A DNA stretch of 64,000 nt from Harmonia axyridis (GCF_914767665.1 NC_059502.1:27856812-27920811), one strand, 5' to 3'; shown: positions 1-11,565, numbered from the stretch's first letter. The notes: generated from the sequence alone by a model not told the origin. Made by a program: numbers and translations.

Positions 1-522
1 CTGCGTGGAGATCTGTTTGTACCAAGGTTCCATAAAAAACACTTGCAGGAGAGCCTGTCATATTATGGTCCAACATTTTATAACACCTCCTTTCCCAAGA
101 ACTTAAATCAACAACCAATGTAGAAAGTAAACTTTTCAGATATCATCTCCGAAATTATGTAATTGTTAATTCTGATAGATTCGAAGCCATTCTATCGGCA
201 TGATTTTTTGTTTTCTGTTTGTTTTTTTCGCATTTCTTTGGCTTGTTATGCCTTTCAATTAGTAATCTTTCTTTTTGTTGTCTCTCTTTCAACAAATGTA
301 TTGATTTTTCATCCCGTGTGAACTATTCATTTTCATCCTTCTCCCATAGTTCCAGATATAAAATTTTATGATATACCGCAGTCGTGCTATTGCAATTTTC
401 ATATCCGCTATCACATTCTCGCAGTCATCTTCACCAGCTTAAATTTTCCCCAGGCATACGTCTCAAAATCACCACATCGTGAAATTCGCGATAATCGAAG
501 CGTAAAAAATCGTACTACTTAC

Positions 523-653
523 GTGGCTCTTATCAATATTGCACAACTTGGTATAAATCAGACTATACAGCAGCCAGTCAACCGGTTTATCGTTGTAGAA
601 CATCTGGAAGAATTGGATCAGCCAGGGCAGCTCTGCGCTCTTGAACATTTTAC
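523..653 (-). CDS. Mgat4: MGAT4-family glycosyltransferase, fourth visible exon
   Basis: This exon encodes part of a GnT-IV enzyme (alpha-1,3-mannosyl-glycoprotein 4-beta-N-acetylglucosaminyltransferase), a Golgi type II membrane protein that adds a GlcNAc branch to N-glycans. On the minus strand it starts after a pyrimidine-rich tract ending CAG and stops before a GTAAGT donor (bases 522-517). The translation contains GKMFKS, FFQMFYNDKPVDWLL and YTKLCNIDK, which match the conserved block just downstream of the EDD motif in MGAT4A/B. The first two bases complete the Gly codon opened by the exon at 8418-8555, and the exon ends on a codon boundary. The open frame that runs past the donor is intron read-through. 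The next exon would lie left of the window. Family assignment is firm; the A or B paralogue is not resolved. Confidence 0.9.
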
Positions 654-870
654 CTGCGGAAAGAGATAGATTGAATGGATCGAAGTTCAGGATATTCGTT
701 TTATCGAATGGCACTTCAGAATGAGGATAAAAAGGCGATCAATGGAAAGAAATCGCAGCATATAGAATGTAGAATTGAAGATGAGGTTAATGAGTTAGTG
801 TATGTTGTTCCGGAATAGGTTAGGATAGGTTAGGTTGTTCAGGAATAGGTTGACTTTAAAGATTATTCAG
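654..870. other. Intron, no feature recognised
   Basis: This is MGAT4 intron sequence between the exon and the first mobile element. It contains a few GGTTAGG-like words at about 813-833 but nothing else that I can interpret. Confidence 0.5.
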
Positions 871-1714
871 TAGGGGAGACTGGGGAGGGTTGATACAAGG
901 GGAGGTTTGATACACGTTCAAATTTCTCACCTTCAAAGAAGGCGTAATCGCGTGAAGTGCATCTTAAGGGGGGAAATAGTGTCAGTTAAAATCTAGCAAC
1001 GACCGCGTCACGAACCAGAGTTTTTAAGCCTAAAATGTATTTTCTACATATTCGATGTAAGAATTTGCATATCAAACGTAAGGCTTCATCTCTTCATCGA
1101 CCGAAACTAACGAAATTCATTACTTTATTCTTGATGCGCATTTCATTATTCATGTTCACGTCCTATATCTTCTAAATTTGTCTTCTATGGAGGTTTGTAA
1201 ATCTCACATCAAAAAAAATTTTTTTAACAGAAATGAAAAACAAGAAAAAGTGTGTTTGATGACTTGGATCCTGAGGACGAAAATGAAAAAGATCCATTTT
1301 CTGATGAACTCCAAAATCTGTCATCCGTCATCTGGATCAGAAAATGGAGTGCCATTCAGCCTGTGCAAGTGTCAGTAGTAAAATAAAAATGTTTACTTGC
1401 GAATTATGTAGGAATTAGGTTGTGTTATGATAATAAAAAATTGATTTCTTCTTATTGCTTGTACCTTATTTCTTATTGTTCAAACCTCCCTTTCAGTGTA
1501 TTAAGCCTTCCATGTATAGGGAGGTTTGAGACACTTTGCACCGACAATTTCAAGAACTCATAATCAAGATTGAAATTTTCAACTTCAGTTATTAAACATT
1601 GCTAAACGTTTAAGCGAAGTGCTTACATTTCACTCTGACATAAATGGATTGGTAAATGTTAAACACAAATTTTTTATTAACAATTTTGTAAAAAATGTAT
1701 CAACCCTCCCCTAT
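871..1714. mobile_element. Pogo-like non-autonomous DNA transposon
   Basis: The ends are inverted. The left end reads GGGAGGGTTGATACA (884-898) and the right end is its complement, TGTATCAACCCTCCC (1696-1710). A related word, GGGAGGTTTGATACAC, follows at 900-914. Two more copies of this second word, in opposite orientations (about 1478-1492 and 1519-1534), form a hairpin. TA dinucleotides flank both ends, as expected for the Tc1/mariner/pogo superfamily. A short acidic open stretch near 1260-1380 could be a remnant of a transposase C-terminus, but it is too short to prove this. A second element at 49803-51083 has the same architecture and does retain a pogo-type zinc-finger tail, which supports the class. 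Assignment to pogo is inference; the inverted-repeat structure is seen directly. Confidence 0.55.
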
Positions 1715-3116
1715 ATACTAACTGACAAAGGAACTGCAACACCCAGAAGGAGCTGTTTAATTTTTTTTTTTTGCAAAACATACATATTATAGTAAGGAGT
1801 AAATGATTAAATTTGGAGAGAAAAATTGTGAAGGTTTTTTCATGTCAACAATTTTTGTTACATAAATATTGTATTCGTTTTTCGCGAATTATTTAAATTT
1901 TTCAACAAACCAGCTGTTCGAGGAGATCTAAAGTCAATGTTCAGTTATTTTCAAAATGCCTAGAACACGTGTACGCGGAATTTATCGCCAGCTGAGTGAA
2001 TTTGAAAGAGGTCGAGAATTATTGGTCTACGGAAGGCAAGGTTGTCATTTCGAGAAATCGCTAGTAGTATGAACAGAAATCCAACTGCTGTTATGAGATG
2101 TTGTCAAGCGTAGTTTGATAATGCCCAAAATCGAAAAAGAGCACCGGATATCCAAGGGGCACAAATGAAGTTCAAGATCGACGTCCAATTAGACGACCAT
2201 TAGAGGCCGATTTGCGACTACTCTATCTTGGGTTGATGAGTGGTTAGAATAACAAGGCCTTCCTGTAAGTGTCCGAAAGATTTACCGCCGGATAAGGTCT
2301 TTTGGACTACAACATTATCGACCTCATTGTGTGTTACCTCAGACGGTTGAGCATCGCCAGCAACGATTACAGTGTTTCAGAGAACGTCAATATTGGAATG
2401 TGGAATGGCATCAGGTCGTCTTTTCTGATGAATCTCGATTCTCCTTGGGTGCACAAGATGGCCGAAGAATGGTTAGACGACGTCGGGGAGAAAGACGTGA
2501 ACCTCCGTTTGATGTTGAGCGTTATGTACACCGGCCAGTAGGCTTCATGGTATGGGGTGCTATTGCACATGCAAGTGGGCCACCTTCAGTATTTATCCGA
2601 GGTTACATGACAGCGCTGCGTTACCTCCAAGAAATAGTGGAGCCATATGTTCTGCCTTAGCTTAAACGGCTGGAGAATCCAATATTTCAGCAAGATAATG
2701 CTTGACCTCATATTGCCAGAGTTAATTTAAAATTTTTCGAAGCGACATATGTGAATCTTTTGCCATGGTCGCCCAGATCCCCCGATCTTCCGGCCATAGA
2801 GCATGTTTAGGACATCATGAGTGGAAGGCTTGGACATTTACCCCAGTCCCCACGGACTTTGGCGGCTCCGGGGACATGAAGTACAGGTAGCTTGGTAGTA
2901 TCCCTCAAGAAGAAATAGACCATCTCATTGCATCAATGCCGAGATGTGGACAAACACATTATTAAAAAATGTATCTAGAAAAATGGAAATCCTTCGTTTT
3001 TTTCTGCAAATTTCAATCATTTACTTCTTGCTATACTATCTATGTTTTACCAAAAAAAAAATAAAATTTAAACAGCTCCTTCTGGATGCCGCAGTTTCTT
3101 TATCATTTAGTATATT
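1713..3116 (+). mobile_element. Tc1-like transposon, degenerate
   Basis: The terminal inverted repeats match over roughly 45 bases. The left end (about 1713-1760) and the complement of the right end (about 3070-3116) share ATATACTAA, then AAAG, then CCAGAAGGAGCTGTTTAA. The interior (1956-2880) encodes a broken Tc1 transposase. It begins MPRTRVRG, and the catalytic part reads VFSDESRFSLG (first D), WGAIAHASG, FQQDNA (second D) and PAIEHV (E), giving a DD34E triad. The frame is broken by several stops and frameshifts, for example a TGA after QQDNA and a TAG before LKRLEN. The best surviving open piece is 2331-2660. The element is inactive. A related copy lies at 56026-57290. The left end abuts the pogo-like element, so one may have used the other's terminal TA as target. 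Confidence 0.85.
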
Positions 3117-3552
3117 CAGAAGAATAACAAAGGATCAGGCACCTGAATGTATGAAAAATGGTTACCGGTTATTTTCAAATGGTAGTATAGTTTTTTGTAG
3201 AACTTCATGTCCTTGATAAAAAAAAATGATAACAAGACACTGGTTCTCAAGTTATAAAGTGTTCAAAGTAGACATAGCGATTAAGCGATAAAAGCTTCAA
3301 ATATAATAATATCATAACTTTTGAATTGTTTTTTTTTCCTTTTTTGTAATATTGTCGGTTAAGATAATAATCGATGAGATAATTATCGATGGGGATAAGG
3401 AAATAAATCTTCATGCGAATTCATGCTGACGTGTCGTCCATTCATACACAATTTACACCTTTGATGACCACATATTCAATTATGTGGTCTCTAATTGCGT
3501 CATTAGCTCATAAAAAACGAGCGAACAAAAGCTCATTATTTTTAACATAGCA
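3117..3552. other. Intron, nothing recognised
   Basis: This is AT-rich sequence without a recognisable gene or repeat boundary. An ATCGAT-containing word occurs twice close together near 3365-3400. Confidence 0.5.
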
Positions 3553-4461
3553 GTATACAGGTGATTCCCCACGATGGCCTATTAGACGTTTAAGGAAAAC
3601 TAATCATAATGTTATGCTGAAAATTTGCATGTTGGAGTTTGAGATAATGATCTTTCTCCCTTAAATATTTTCAGATCTCTACAACTTGCGGTTATACCGG
3701 AAACAGGCCACTACTTTCTTGTTTTGACTGGCATACCCACTTTATTATTGCATCATATCTCTTGATGCCCCAAGTTGAGGCATATCGCTGAAATTATCAT
3801 CGAATAAGCTATCTGATGATAATAATTGATCTTAACTCGGGTAAAAACTCAACAGTTCATGAGTTAATCGGATTCTTATGAAAAAAATTGTGGTTCTTCT
3901 CCAGTAAAAATTTTCCTTTGAAAAAGTCCCTTTTATTTTCGATCCTGCCAATACGTTTAAATTTGGAAATATTTGCGGTTTGTACCAAAAATGTGTAGGG
4001 TATTAGAATAACATGAATTTGAAACTTGAGCTTTTCGAATTACATCCTATATTTTTTATTTTCTTAGTCCATGCTACGAATCAAAATACGTATACATTAT
4101 ACTTAAAATAAAAACTTTCAGAGTTATCGAGGAAGAACTTGAAATGAGGATTAACCGCAATTTCTAAATGAGTGGAAGTAGTTTATGACTTCTGAAAATC
4201 CCAGGAAGAGACTAAAATTCAGTGTTTTGGTAACTCAATTGAACATTTTCTGCAGAAATATTCAAACAAAAAAAGGGAGTCCTCGTCGCCACCCTTTTCT
4301 TATAAGAATCCCATTAACACATGAACCGTTGGGTTTTTATCCAAGTTATGGCATATTGTTGAGATTTTCATCAAATGAGCTATCTAATGATGCAATAATA
4401 TGCTAGGTACACTATTTGAAATAAGGAAGTAGTAGTCTGTTCACGGTATAATCGAGAGTTA
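3553..4461. repeat. Foldback repeat, two arms of a dispersed family
   Basis: A left arm (about 3553-3900, plus sense) and a right arm (about 4185-4461, minus sense) are copies of one sequence. Shared words include AACTAATCATAAT, TGATCTTTCTCCC, TATTATTGCATCAT and GGATTCTTA. A third copy in plus sense lies at 58440-58760. The unit does not encode a protein. The inverted arrangement gives a foldback of about 900 bases with a unique centre. It could be a non-autonomous DNA element or two independent insertions. Confidence 0.6.
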
Positions 4462-5230
4462 GAAAATATTTATATGAAATTCATATAAATTGTTTTCATT
4501 GTCTTGATGCGAAATAATGACAGGATCAGACAAGTTTCTTTAATTTAGTGAGATTTTTCGGAAATATCAAAAAATAGATTCCAGAGTTCTGACGGCATTG
4601 AATCTTCTTCCCTTGACAACGGCATATTAACCTCAAAATGAATTTGATTTACTTCATTAGAATAATAAGATGATTTTAAGTTTCAAAATTCGGTTAAAAC
4701 TGATGTCCGTTATTCCTCTGGCACCTTGTTTGTCAGAGGAATGACGATTTTGAATGAAATATTCGATAAATCCGACCCTGCTGAAAATTTCAAACTAGAT
4801 TTTTCAGAATTGTTCATGTATTACTTATAATCATATATCATTCATCAGAAAGAAAAAACAAATATAATTCAAAGAAATATACTCACCAGAGGAATGACTC
4901 TGCAGTTTATGACTATTTTTTGATAACAAGAGGCCAAATTAACAATGATACACGAAACAGGTTTACAAAAAAATAAAAGTGCACGTGCTAATCTTGAAAT
5001 GTAAAAAGTTTTATTCTAAAACGTTAGCTTATAGCTCCATCAGTTATGTCGTTTATGTAATTTTCTAGTAGGGCCAGAGGAATGACTAACTAGGATGGTT
5101 ACATAATATAGTGGCGAATTTATCCAAAAAACATGTTTTTTTTCAATAAATTCAATAATTCAAAATATCATTTTAATATTGTAATAATCTAAAATGAATC
5201 TTTGTGCGGTTACATGCCAGAGGAATGACT
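4462..5230. repeat. Non-coding stretch with a recurring AGAGGAATGAC word
   Basis: No coding region was found. The word CCAGAGGAATGACT occurs exactly at 4886-4899, 5074-5087 and 5217-5230. A variant pair in opposite orientations (TATTCCTCTGGC at 4710-4722, TCAGAGGAATGACG at 4733-4746) makes a hairpin of about 13 pairs. The last copy lies directly at the start of the LINE fragment that follows. Confidence 0.6.
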
Positions 5231-5868
5231 TTTTAGAAGAAAAATACGAAATCCAACGTGTTCAGAATTCCTGTATTAGGTTCATTTATCGAATTAAGAA
5301 GTATGATCATGTGTCTCATAAGTTGGGAGAATTGGGTTGGCTTCCGATGAGGATTTCCTTTGAATTTTTTTCTTTATGTGCATTTCACAATATCATTCTG
5401 AAGAGAAGCCCACCATATCTCTTTAATAGATTGGTATACAGAACAGACGTACATAACATCAACATACGTCGAAGAAATATTTTGTCGTGCCCCCGTCACA
5501 GAACATCTACTTTTAAAAGAAGTTTCAGTTATAATATATGTAAGCTGTACAATGGTGTTCCTGATCATTTGAAACTATTGAATCAGAATATGTTCAAGAA
5601 AAGGATCAAAACTTATCTTCTCGATCCCGCTTCAGTGTAGTTTCTCTGTCATCTCTGTAGGTTGTTTGTCTCTTGAAATGCTAATGTTTATATATTTTGC
5701 TTCTGCTGACTATTTAAAATTTTCTCTTTGTTTTTAATTCTAGATTAAGATATGTTCAAATGTGCATTTTGTATATAACAAGGGTTAAGTGGTAGAGCAC
5801 CTTCGATTGAATTTCCCCTTGAGATTTCTTGTGAAATAAAGACCTTATTATTATTATTATTATTAAAT
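5231..5868 (+). pseudogene. 5'-truncated LINE, reverse transcriptase C-terminus and 3' tail
   Basis: The open frame (to the stop at 5640) carries the C-terminal region of a Jockey/CR1-type ORF2 protein, downstream of the polymerase domain. Characteristic pieces are QRVQNSCIRFIY, LGWLPMRI and FKRSFSY...LYNGVPDHLK. No catalytic residues are present. A 3' UTR of about 200 bases follows, with AATAAAGACC and then a (TTA)n tail at about 5846-5866, typical of LINEs ending in a microsatellite. The 5' break falls at the last CCAGAGGAATGACT word. This is a dead 5'-truncated insertion, a common product of target-primed reverse transcription. Confidence 0.75.
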
Positions 5869-6816
5869 GAAATTGTGATATATTATTTTTAATTATTTTG
5901 TTGTTCAAACCCTAAACAGTTTCTAATGTATTCTCCTTATTCCACAGTAGTAATCATGTTAAAATAAATATCAATCAATAAATCTGCAGTTACTGGTAAA
6001 ATGATAGTTTGCGTAGAATGACCTTTTTATTCTGCCAGTCCACGTGCATCGAATTATTGAGAAAATGAACTGAAACGAATCAGGATTACACTTTCCTTTG
6101 AAATGGTTCAGTTCCTCTGCAGAATTCTAATGGCGCTCACCGACCGAGCTAATTAATTTTTTGTAATCCAATTTCTTTCCTCCGTTGAAAGGCTCAATGG
6201 AGCCGTAATCACTCCAGTTTCTTATTCCGACGGTAGGAGCATGGTGTATAAATTAATGAAAAAATTCCATCAGACGAAATTGAATCCAGTCGTATTTCGG
6301 TCAAGGGTGAAAATCTACCCTAGGAAGAATGAATTTTTCAGCAGGTCCTAAAGTTTTCGATTTAGTTCTGTGGATTAAGATACAGTTCAGTTTACAAACA
6401 CTTGCTCATGAGAAAAAATACTACTTACTATTTCAAAACGATATTCAAAATTTTTTTCTGCCATTTTTCTACTCATTAGGCTATCCAACAGGCAAAAAAA
6501 TCTAGGCATGCTATTAAAAAATAGACTTATAGACATTTTTCGAAGGTAATTTTTTCAAAATAGCAGTGTCTTTTGGACTACCTTTAGAGATATACGTAAA
6601 TTTGCAGAAGACTTGGGAACTTTTCGAGAATTAAATACAAAATAATTCGTGCAATCGACTAGTTTAGTGATGTTGATAATACTATATTTGACACGATAGA
6701 ATCAAAATATAGAGCAAAACTGATAAATCAGTGAAAAAATTTTGAAAATCCATCAATAAATGACTGAGAAATAGATTATTCAAATTTACGTATTTAACGC
6801 GGAACGTCTTTGGTCT
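5869..6816. other. Intron, nothing recognised
   Basis: This is AT-rich sequence inside the MGAT4 intron. I see no open frame, repeat boundary or RNA gene that I can support. Confidence 0.45.
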
Positions 6817-6946
6817 GTGACGTCACGGCTCTTGCCTGTGATCGCTACACCATAAATTACGTTTAAATACTTAGCCGCGCAAAGGCTCTCGCGTCGTTTG
6901 TAGTTGTACAGTGTAGTTTTAACTCGAGTTTTGTTTTTATGTCACC

Positions 6947-7067
6947 ATGGCTTCGTGAAAGGACAAAGTGACAATTTACCTAAAATAGATATATTCGCAG
7001 TGATGGAGTTTTTTTCTTCAAATCCATCTTATGTCAGTGCAGAAATAAAAGGAGTTAAACTTTTTAA
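6947..7067 (+). pseudogene. Broken first exon resembling SWIM/YqaJ-type repeat proteins
   Basis: From ATG 6947 the reading is MAS, then a stop. Shifting frame at that point gives KGQSDNLPKIDIFAVMEFF, then SSNPSYVSAEIKGVK, up to a good donor (GTAAGT at 7068). From memory this resembles the N-terminus of multi-copy insect proteins with a SWIM zinc finger and a YqaJ-like nuclease domain. A two-base loss after the third codon would explain the break. Only the first exon is visible, and I found no downstream exon. The exon lies between two GTGACGTCAC palindromes (6817-6826 and 7355-7364). The family call is tentative. Confidence 0.4.
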
Positions 7068-8417
7068 GTAAGTACTTTTGAGTTTCCTTCATCATGGTTC
7101 AACTTATAACGATGATTTATTTAAAAAACGTTTCATAAACTGTTTGTATTTGAGTACTGGTTGTTGAAGTCTATCAATGGCAAAACATATTTATGTGAGG
7201 AGTAAAAAGTAAAAAGAGAAAAAAGTGATTTATATGTATGTATATAGTAAGTTATTTCAGTCATCGTGTAACGAACAAAACACGACATGAACGGCACAAG
7301 TGATTGTACACCAATGAATTCGTAGGCACTCTGCGAATATCAGTCGTCTAGTGTGTGACGTCACGACACTTACACGTACTATGAAATTATTCTTCCAAGC
7401 GCAACTTCAAAGTCCCATAACTTTTTCATTTCTAGAGATATTTATATGATTCTTCCACATTTTTGTTTCATTTTACTTAAATTTTTAGAATTAATCCTTA
7501 ACAAAAAAATTAAAACTAGTCCATTATCTTGAACGATTTTTAAAATATGATCTCCAGTTTAAATCATTATAACCATGAAATTGTTCTAAAAAAGTGGCCT
7601 AAGTCAAACAGTACCTCAGATAAATTATGACAAGTGGGGTATTTCGAAATCAGAATTTCATGGACATTATGAGTATGATACGAAAATTGTACATTCCCTT
7701 TGGTATCGTGTTTCACCACTTTTAGACTAGCCTGTAGTTTCCAAAATACTTGAAGCTTATGCGCTGAGTGCTGTCGATTCCGTAAAAATTTGAATCATTC
7801 TCTTAGCCCAAAATTTACAAGAATTATCCACCAATCCAGCACTATTGACTCAGACTCACCGTGTATATTGGGGTGGAAAAAAAAATGAAAACTAAAGTTT
7901 TATTCAAAAAATCTTCTGGAGTGATTCCTTGACAAGGGAACTGCTATTAGTCCAGTCTTTCTAGTCAAAACTAGGTAGGAATCTCGGAATTTGAGATATC
8001 CAACTATGAACTCGTATTTGCTTTTGACATCCTAAAAGTTGTCACAAAGCCTTTTCGCTACTTATATTCGTAATCAATATTGCAGAAGGTTATATTCCTA
8101 AAAATTTGCTTTCTAACACGGCATATATAGATTATCATTTTATTGAGTTGTTCGGTAAAACGTTTCAAGTCCTGGACCAGACATTTATCTACCATTGTTG
8201 ACCATGAACTATGGATTAAATTCACAACTTGACGCTTTTAGAAAAACTCACCGAAGGAAGCCATGTAAGCAAACAGTTGAGTTCACTCAAATTGGGTGTG
8301 ATAAGAGAGAATAATTGTTTTAACATACCAACAATCCTAGAGAGGACTTCTGCTGGTCAGTTTATGATACTTTCTTGTTGACGTAAGATAATGGTATGTT
8401 TTTCATTGCGAACTTAC
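7068..8417. other. Intron, nothing recognised beyond a palindrome
   Basis: Apart from GTGACGTCAC at 7355-7364 this is AT-rich non-coding sequence with no repeat or gene that I recognise. Confidence 0.45.
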
Positions 8418-8555
8418 CAATAAATCCTAGTCTGCAGAAGTCGAGTACGAACCATGGTTCTTTTCTCGCAATTTTCGTCAAAGCAAACTCCTTCATCTCC
8501 GTTACATAAGATGGCTTTGCTAGAATGTCGTCCTCCAGTTGAACATAGAATGTCC
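8418..8555 (-). CDS. Mgat4: MGAT4-family glycosyltransferase, third visible exon (EDD motif)
   Basis: On the minus strand the exon follows TTTTAG and ends before GTAAGT (8417-8412). It encodes GTFYVQLEDDILAKPSYV, then KEFALTKIARKEPWFVLDF, ending RLGFIG. The EDD is the acidic metal and nucleotide-sugar binding motif of GT54 enzymes, equivalent to a DxD motif. Phases fit on both sides: one base comes from the exon at 45853-46025 and one base passes to the exon at 523-653. The following intron is 7.8 kb and the preceding one about 37 kb. There is no stop or frameshift, which suggests a working gene. The exon is certain; paralogue identity is open. Confidence 0.92.
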
Positions 8556-9783
8556 CTAAAACAAGAAACAGCTTTCATTATTTGATAATCCTAATGATTT
8601 TTAATTCACAAAATTCAATTAAATTTTCAATAGAAAATATATTTGAAAATATATTTGAGTATTTTTCATGAATATTTTTTACCATTTTTCATTTATTATA
8701 TTCTTTGGCCCACTTTTGGATACCATGAGGTTAGAATGTTTTGAGGGTACGTTCATCCATGCGCCCTCAGATACCACAGAACTGTATAAAGGTATAACCA
8801 AGGGTTCTGAGGTACTCAGATCTCCTGACTTCTCGTTAATGCTTTTTTCATTTATTTTTAGAAATTCTGGATGAATTATTTATGATTCTGAGGCAATTAA
8901 CATGAAATATTGCATAAAGCTTAAGGGTGATATTTTTTATGCAACATCTAGGTTTTTGTCGATATTACTCCTAAATTTTTTATGGTTCTGATGACGCTAT
9001 CAACATGAATCTTGAAATTATTATTCGAAATATACGCGCAAACTCTTATTCCGATCGGATATGTATGGATTCAGCGAAATATGGGATCATTCTCTTTCAA
9101 AATTCTTCTTCAATTTTATACGGTTCCGATTATGCAATGATGATTATGATGCTTGAAATTGTGAGTTAATATCAACATTCAAAATCTCAACTTCGGCGGC
9201 TTTGTAGTCACATAAATATTAGGTATTTTTGTAATTAATAACTAAAAGCCCATATGTTTTTTTTTATAGGTTATAGTACTTACATAAAATATATACAAAT
9301 TGAAAATAAAAAATGCTAAATGTAGCATATCTAAATGGATGGGTTATATTTTGGAGAATAATTCACATGTTAAGATAGATCCGATAGACAAAATATATAT
9401 TTTTTTTGAACTGTTCATTGCATATTTACGATCTACTTGCACCAAAAATTAACCATCAGATACATTAGGAAAATCGCGGTCGGCAAAATGTTCAATTAAA
9501 GTTATTTGAAACCATCACATAATATAAATATGACAGTGGATCCAAGTAAATACTGATTTCACTTATTACTATACTATTTAATTATCTTCAAATATTGTAT
9601 TGTCTTGGTCTTTATTTGATCGAAATTCATTTTAATTGAAATTAAATGGAAGTCATTCTATTTCCACTGCTTTATTATCTGAATAGCAATTATTTCGCTG
9701 AATAGTATCTTCTTCAAATTTCAGTAATTTAAAATGTGAAATCTGAAGAATCTACTATGGACCGAAATAACTGTTATTTAATT
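8556..9783. other. Intron with one dispersed repeat (about 8900-9170)
   Basis: The stretch from about 8930 to 9090 resembles 55575-55730. Both contain TTTTTTATGGTTCTGAT, CTTGAAATT(A/G)TTATTC and a TCTCATTCTGATCG-like word at similar spacing. The repeat is non-coding and unclassified. Nothing else is recognised in the stretch. Confidence 0.45.
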
Positions 9784-10080
9784 ATAAGGTGAAGTAAGAA
9801 GGCATTCATTGTTTATGCATGAAAAACAAGACTTTAATGACCAAAGTTAAAATTTTGAAAGTTATATCCTTATGCCTCTCTCATAAATGCCCTCGTCCTT
9901 ATTGGCCAAAAATTTAGTCAGGTGATTTTCACAAGCCTCTGTTGAATAGAATTTTTCACCAAGAGACATTGTTCGCCATGGACAGGAACATCACTTGATA
10001 CTAGGTTCGGACTATAAGGAGTTGCATAAAAACCTATCCCAAATAAGATCCCGGAGATTTTGACGAGTCACTATCGATGT
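9784..10080 (-). pseudogene. Mariner relict, transposase C-terminus
   Basis: Read on the minus strand with frameshifts, the sequence gives TPYSPN, then LGEKFYSTEACENHLTKF and LANKDEGIYERGI, which is the C-terminal part of a mariner DD34D transposase. The left end starts TATAAGG, and the run to TGCATGAA is shared with another relict at 26672-27170, so both belong to one old family. The N-terminal and central parts are missing or unrecognisable. Confidence 0.55.
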
Positions 10081-10500
10081 GTTTGGCGTAATCCTGATGG
10101 AACAGATTTCTTCCCGTATTGGCTTCTTCTTGAGACTAGCCCTAGATATGTAAACCGTTTCTTTTTTTTTGCAATTTTTATGTTTTGGACAATCGAAACA
10201 TTGCTTATATGATGGTTGGACTTGACAACATCAATAATTTCAATAACTGAAAATAAATAAATATTCAATAACTAAAAATAAATAAATAACCATCGGCATT
10301 TTAATAATTCAATGACATTTCACTAAGTTCGACTTTTATCTTTCTTGGCGAACGTCCAAGGATGGAAATGATCACAATATGGCAAGAAGCGAAACACAGA
10401 ATTGATTATACACGTCATCAAGGGTATATTCACTAATCAATACGCCGTTACTATGGAAAATTTACGGATTCTATTGGTTAATCAAAGCATGAGTTATATT

Positions 10501-10590
10501 AGTATATTATTCAACGAGCGGTAATGTAGGTCATAACTCACGCAGATCATCAAGTGAGTTATGGCCATTACCGCGAGTTGAATACTATAC
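10501..10590. repeat. Near-perfect foldback hairpin
   Basis: The left arm 10501-10541 (ending GGTCATAACTCAC) and right arm 10554-10590 (starting GTGAGTTATGGCC) are complementary apart from a few mismatches, with a 12-base loop. It is probably the core or an end of a MITE. A related palindrome lies at 11251-11278. No protein is encoded. Confidence 0.7.
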
Positions 10591-11436
10591 TTTATTTACG
10601 ACTATGTCAATAAATACTAAGAAACGAGTACAGAGAAATAACTATAAGGAACGAAAAGTAAACATTTGTGTGCTTGTAGTTAGTCATTTCGCTTATTGAT
10701 AAAATCAAGTGTATATTTTGACCAACCAGTAATAATTTTTGACTTTTTAGTTTCGGTGATTGACTTTTGAGAAATTACGTAATTTTAAATTCTCTATATT
10801 GATTCCATTATTCATGTTGAGTGTCCTTCTTAGCATGGAGTGGAACGTCCATAGAGCAATGCTTTATATTTTGTGTTAAGTTCACTAAAATATACCAAAA
10901 AACGTTCCCTGTAAACGATGGCTTAATGTTCTTACTGCTACACCAATCTTGAAAATTTTTGTAAACACCTTTATATTTCCGGGCGAGTAATTCTGTATGG
11001 TAACATTGGAAGCTTGTCTTCTGGAAATGTATATAATATTACATTTTCACTAACTGAATTAATCGTTTTCAGCTAAACATTCACAATAATTAGATATCAA
11101 CTTGATTTTAAAACGTCAAAATTATTAAAAGTGACATTTCCTCGGACATTCCTCCCTTCAATAACAATAATGAAATGTTCCTTTTAGGCCAATCGAATAG
11201 AAGCAGATAAATATAGAAGCACAGATCCATCTTTTCCGATTTATTACGGTGAGTTATAATAGTGAGTTATTATAACTCCCGCTGTTTGTTAATAGATACT
11301 ATTAATTGCTCAAAAGCAGTTGAATAATGAATATATAATTCAATAGGAGTAGATAAAAGTTATATAATCGAAGTTGTTACCTTTCGTTTCAATGGACGAT
11401 CAAAGATACGCATCCAAGGCTAGTTTTCAGAGGGAC
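10591..11436. other. Non-coding, with a short palindrome
   Basis: This is AT-rich intron. It holds a perfect 11-base inverted repeat, GAGTTATAATA (11251-11261) and its complement (11268-11278), built from the same GAGTTAT words as the foldback at 10501-10590. The two may mark one non-autonomous element. Confidence 0.45.
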
Positions 11437-11565
11437 ACTGTTCAATAATAATAATAATAATATAAATTTATTTTCACAATCAAAGTACATTCCGAATAGA
11501 AAACAAGTCAAAGTACAAAAAGACCTTAAGGATGAAACAGAAAAAAAAAATTACAGAAGTAAGTC

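Noticed and set aside
813..833. TTAGG words resembling the insect telomere repeat
   Set aside because: Only two imperfect units are present inside an intron; no array, so coincidence is more likely.
6817..6826. GTGACGTCAC as a functional CREB site
   Set aside because: It is a common short palindrome; without promoter context or expression data a regulatory call is unsupported.
10071..10268. 65-codon minus-strand frame next to the mariner relict as a gene
   Set aside because: No motif, AT-rich and low complexity; it only partly overlaps degenerate transposase sequence.
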